From NCBI RefSeq assembly GCF_026184235.1, contig NZ_CP110806.1, forward strand, positions 4,030,001-4,094,000: a stretch of 64,000 bases of DNA. The letters run 5' to 3'. The notes below the pieces were generated by a model. That model saw nothing but the letters and a program-made list of their open reading frames with translations. It ran no database searches and was not told the DNA's origin. A program made the position numbers and the translations under genes. The DNA is from Cellulomonas sp. S1-8 (GTDB lineage Bacteria > Actinomycetota > Actinomycetes > Actinomycetales > Cellulomonadaceae). Of this stretch, positions 61,922 through 64,000 are shown piece after piece. Within the stretch, counting starts at the first letter, position 1; each line of letters opens with the position of its first letter.

Positions 61922-62686
61922 GTGGTGACCCCGGGCGGCGGCGCGGCACCCGGGCCCACGTCCCCCGCGGGCGTCGCGGCCGCGGCCACCGCCGCCCCCG
62001 ACCTGGCGACCCTCGACCACGCGGTGACGACGTGCCGCGCGTGCCCGCGGCTCGTCGCGTGGCGCGAGGCGGTGGCGGCCGACCCACCGGCGCGGTACCG
62101 CGGGCAGACGTACTGGGCGCGCCCCGTCCCCGGGTTCGGTGACCCGCGGGCGCGCGTCGTCGTCGTCGGGCTGGCGCCCGCCGCGCACGGCGCCAACCGG
62201 ACGGGCCGGATGTTCACGGGCGACCGGTCCGGGGACTTCCTGTTCGCAGGCCTGCACCGCGCGGGCCTGGCGTCGCAGCCCACGTCGACGGCCGCGGACG
62301 ACGGCCTGACGCTGCACGACGTGCGCGTCACGGCACCCGTGCGCTGCGCTCCCCCCGCCAACGTCCCGACGCCCGACGAGCGCCGCACCTGCGGGCCGTG
62401 GCTGGCCCGCGAGCTCGCGCTCGTCGCGCCGCGGGTCGCGGTCGTGCTCGGCGGGTTCGGGTGGCAGGCGCTGCTGACGACGCTCGCCGAGCAGGGCTGG
62501 ACGGTGCCGCGACCCCGCCCGGCCTTCGCGCACGGCGCCGAGGTGACGCTGCACCACGCGGCCCAGGCGCGGGATCTCACCCTCCTCGGGTGCTACCACG
62601 TGAGCCAGCAGAACACCTTCACGGGGCGGCTCACCCCCGCGATGCTCGATGCGGTGCTGCACCGCGCCCGGGAGGTCATCCCATGA
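61922..62686 (+). CDS. uracil-DNA glycosylase, family 5 (UdgB) type
   Basis: A 254-residue repair enzyme. The 4Fe-4S ligands begin with CRACPRLV (about 38-45); the motif GLAPAAHGANRTGRMFTGDRSGDFL (active-site region, with Ala-His) and VRCAPPANVPTPDERRTC hold more Cys. HVSQQNTFTGRL is the C-terminal loop (HxSxxN type). It removes uracil and other deaminated bases. The GTG start at 61922 has a weak site; an adjacent GTG at 61925 is possible. A hairpin follows the stop. Confidence 0.9.
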   Translation: MVTPGGGAAPGPTSPAGVAAAATAAPDLATLDHAVTTCRACPRLVAWREAVAADPPARYRGQTYWARPVPGFGDPRARVVVVGLAPAAHGANRTGRMFTGDRSGDFLFAGLHRAGLASQPTSTAADDGLTLHDVRVTAPVRCAPPANVPTPDERRTCGPWLARELALVAPRVAVVLGGFGWQALLTTLAEQGWTVPRPRPAFAHGAEVTLHHAAQARDLTLLGCYHVSQQNTFTGRLTPAMLDAVLHRAREVIP

Positions 62687-62694
62687 GCGGACCC

Positions 62695-62716
62695 GGGTCC
62701 TCCTGAGGGGGGACCC
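62695..62716 (+). terminator. hairpin after the uracil-DNA glycosylase gene
   Basis: GGGTCCTCC (62695-62703) pairs with GGGGGACCC (62708-62716), with one G-T pair and a four-base loop, starting nine bases after the stop. Confidence 0.5.
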
Positions 62717-62749
62717 GCCGCACGGCCCTCACGCTCTACGCTCGCGGCC

Positions 62750-63778
62750 GTGAACGTGCTGGTGACCGGAGGAGCCGGATACATCGGGGCGCACGTCGTC
62801 GACGCGCTGCTGCGCAGCGGCCGCGGCGTCGTGGTGGTCGACGACCTGTCGACGGGGCGCGCGGACCGGGTGCCCGGCCTGCCGCTCGTCCAGGTCGACC
62901 TCGCGACCCCCGGGTCGCCCGACGTGCTCGTCGAGACGATGGACACCTGGGACGTCACCGCCGTCGTGCACCTCGCCGGCCGCAAGAAGGTCGGCGAGTC
63001 GGTCGCGCGGCCCGCGTGGTACCACGAGCAGAACGTCGGCGGCACGGCGCACGTCCTGCGCGCGATGGCGTCCGCCGGCGTCCCGCACCTGGTGTTCTCG
63101 TCGTCCGCCGCCGTGTACGGCAGCCCCGCCGTGGCGCTCGTCGACGAGGACACGCCGACGCACCCCATCAGCCCCTACGGCGCGACCAAGCTCGCGTGCG
63201 AGGACCTCGCCGCGCGCGCCGTGACCGACGGCGTCGGGTCGTTCTCGCTGCGCTACTTCAACGTCGCCGGCGCCGGCTCGTGGTTGCTGCGCGACGACGA
63301 GGAGGCGAACCTCGTGACGACCGTGCTCGGCCGCCTGGCGCGGGGCGAGGCCCCGCAGGTCAACGGCGACGACTACCCGACGCCCGACGGCACGTGCGTG
63401 CGCGACCTGGTCGACGTGCGGGACGTCGCCGACGCGCACGTCGCTGCCCTGCGCGCGCTGGAGGGCGCGGCCACGCCCGCCGCGGAGGTCCTCAACGTGG
63501 GGACCGGGTCCGGGGTGTCGGTGCGCGAGGTCGTCGACCGGCTGTGCGCGCTCGACGGGCACGGCCTGCCGGTCGAGGTGCTGCCGCGGCGTGCCGGTGA
63601 CCCCGCGACGGTCGTCGCCGCGGTGGGCCGCGCGCGCGACCGGCTGGGCTGGCAGGCGTCGTACGGCCTGGACGACGTGCTGCGCAGCGCCTGGTCGGCG
63701 GCCCGCGGCGAGCAGGCGGGCGCCGAGCAGGCGGGCGCCGAGCAGGCGGGCGCCGAGCAGGTCAGTCGTGCGCGCTGA
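62750..63778 (+). CDS. galE: UDP-glucose 4-epimerase (GalE type)
   Basis: A 342-residue extended SDR. VTGGAGYIGAHVVDALL is the NAD-binding start. Catalytic Ser and Tyr-x3-Lys lie in SSSAAVYGSP and PYGATKLACEDL. RYFNVAGA and the GTCVRDLVDVRDVADAHVAAL segments match GalE. It interconverts UDP-glucose and UDP-galactose for cell-wall or capsule sugars. The start is a GTG at 62750. The C-terminal 22 residues are an in-frame repeat of EQAGA, not part of the fold. Confidence 0.9.
   Translation: MNVLVTGGAGYIGAHVVDALLRSGRGVVVVDDLSTGRADRVPGLPLVQVDLATPGSPDVLVETMDTWDVTAVVHLAGRKKVGESVARPAWYHEQNVGGTAHVLRAMASAGVPHLVFSSSAAVYGSPAVALVDEDTPTHPISPYGATKLACEDLAARAVTDGVGSFSLRYFNVAGAGSWLLRDDEEANLVTTVLGRLARGEAPQVNGDDYPTPDGTCVRDLVDVRDVADAHVAALRALEGAATPAAEVLNVGTGSGVSVREVVDRLCALDGHGLPVEVLPRRAGDPATVVAAVGRARDRLGWQASYGLDDVLRSAWSAARGEQAGAEQAGAEQAGAEQVSRAR
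63710..63760 (+). repeat. 15-base in-frame tandem repeat in the GalE C-terminus
   Basis: GAGCAGGCGGGCGCC repeats three times with a partial fourth copy, encoding EQAGA units. It ends just before the stop of the convergent transporter gene (63762). Confidence 0.92.
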
Positions 63779-64000
63779 CCTGATCGGGCTCGGCGAGGGT
63801 GTCGGCGGCACCGAAGCGGGCGACCGTCAGCGCACCCCCCAGGACCAGCGCGAACGCGACGGCGGCCAGCACGCCGCGACCGGGCAGCGCGCGGTCGCCG
63901 ACGAGCAGCAGCCCGAGCGCCGCGCCCAGGCACGTCTCGGTCGCGACGGTCGCCGCGGTCACGGGCACGACGGGGGCGCGCCGCAGCGCGAGCGCGGTCA
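63762..64000 (-). CDS. C-terminal part of a DMT/EamA-type transporter (partial)
   Basis: The frame is open to the right edge; 78 residues are present. They hold two hydrophobic helices (PVTAATVATETCLGAALGLLLVGD and VLAAVAFALVLGGALTVARFG), as at the end of DMT- or EamA-type transporters. The segment then ends in a short hydrophilic tail (ADTLAEPDQVSAHD). The last 17 bases of galE overlap its end in the convergent sense. The family call rests on helix layout only. Confidence 0.55.
   Translation of the reverse strand, partial: TALALRRAPVVPVTAATVATETCLGAALGLLLVGDRALPGRGVLAAVAFALVLGGALTVARFGAADTLAEPDQVSAHD

Noticed and set aside
62684..62704. Seven-codon frame after the uracil-DNA glycosylase gene (MSGPGSS)
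   Set aside because: Too short to support. The same bases form a better hairpin terminator.

Overview
The window comes from a very high-GC actinobacterium. Nearly every gene has strong G/C bias at third codon positions, GTG starts are common, and gene ends often overlap by 1-4 bases. The content (GH31, GH27 and GH13 glycosidases, LLM-type flavin oxidoreductases, a DtxR/IdeR-type iron box, LCP protein, LPXTG protein, EF-G2-like GTPase) fits a soil or plant-polymer degrader of the Cellulomonas type. The genus is an inference; there is no rRNA gene to anchor it, and I saw no tRNA gene or CRISPR array.

Layout. 1-3804: end of an MFS exporter, gluconokinase followed by a hairpin, a small YtxH-like protein, a CPA1 Na+/H+ antiporter and a small membrane protein. 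3805-5858: a visibly lower-GC block with one large P-loop ATPase, the clearest sign of gene transfer in the window. 5881-15130: short UvrA-like ABC protein, PAS-GAF-PP2C phosphatase, VOC dioxygenase with an operator-like promoter, SDR/TetR divergent pair around a perfect palindrome, GH31 glucosidase. 15135-17818: SBF-type transporter, small membrane protein, HD hydrolase. 18176-24466: a small specialised-metabolism or glycosylation cluster (GT-like protein, sugar formyltransferase, DegT aminotransferase, Gfo/Idh oxidoreductase, MGT-type glycosyltransferase, Nudix). 24582-27779: a four-gene export operon with SipW-type signal peptides, an LPXTG protein, an RCC1-repeat protein and its own signal peptidase. 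27829-31651: GH27 galactosidase, 5'-3' exonuclease and a DUF4143-type ATPase preceded by four 23-bp direct repeats.

31664-49542: iron-regulated siderophore-interacting protein, LCP protein, two LLM oxidoreductases, VIT1-type transporter, a large LuxR regulator with a degenerate Walker A, two-component system, GH13 enzyme coupled to its LLM partner, FKBP lipoprotein, and a secreted protein with a possible Cys/His catalytic domain. 49784-56952: EF-G2-like GTPase, LacI regulator, MazG-like protein, ABC exporter of the MacB/FtsX type. 57231-61179: a 45-residue membrane peptide and a compact three-gene cassette of unrecognised proteins, two of them paralogues of each other, beside an atypical LuxR regulator; this is the best candidate for an undescribed system. 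61265-64000: YciO/Sua5-type protein, family-5-type uracil-DNA glycosylase, GalE with a repeat tail, and the end of a DMT-type transporter.

Most housekeeping calls rest on motifs read directly from the translated sequence. No database search was possible, so family names for the less conserved genes are recognition from memory.
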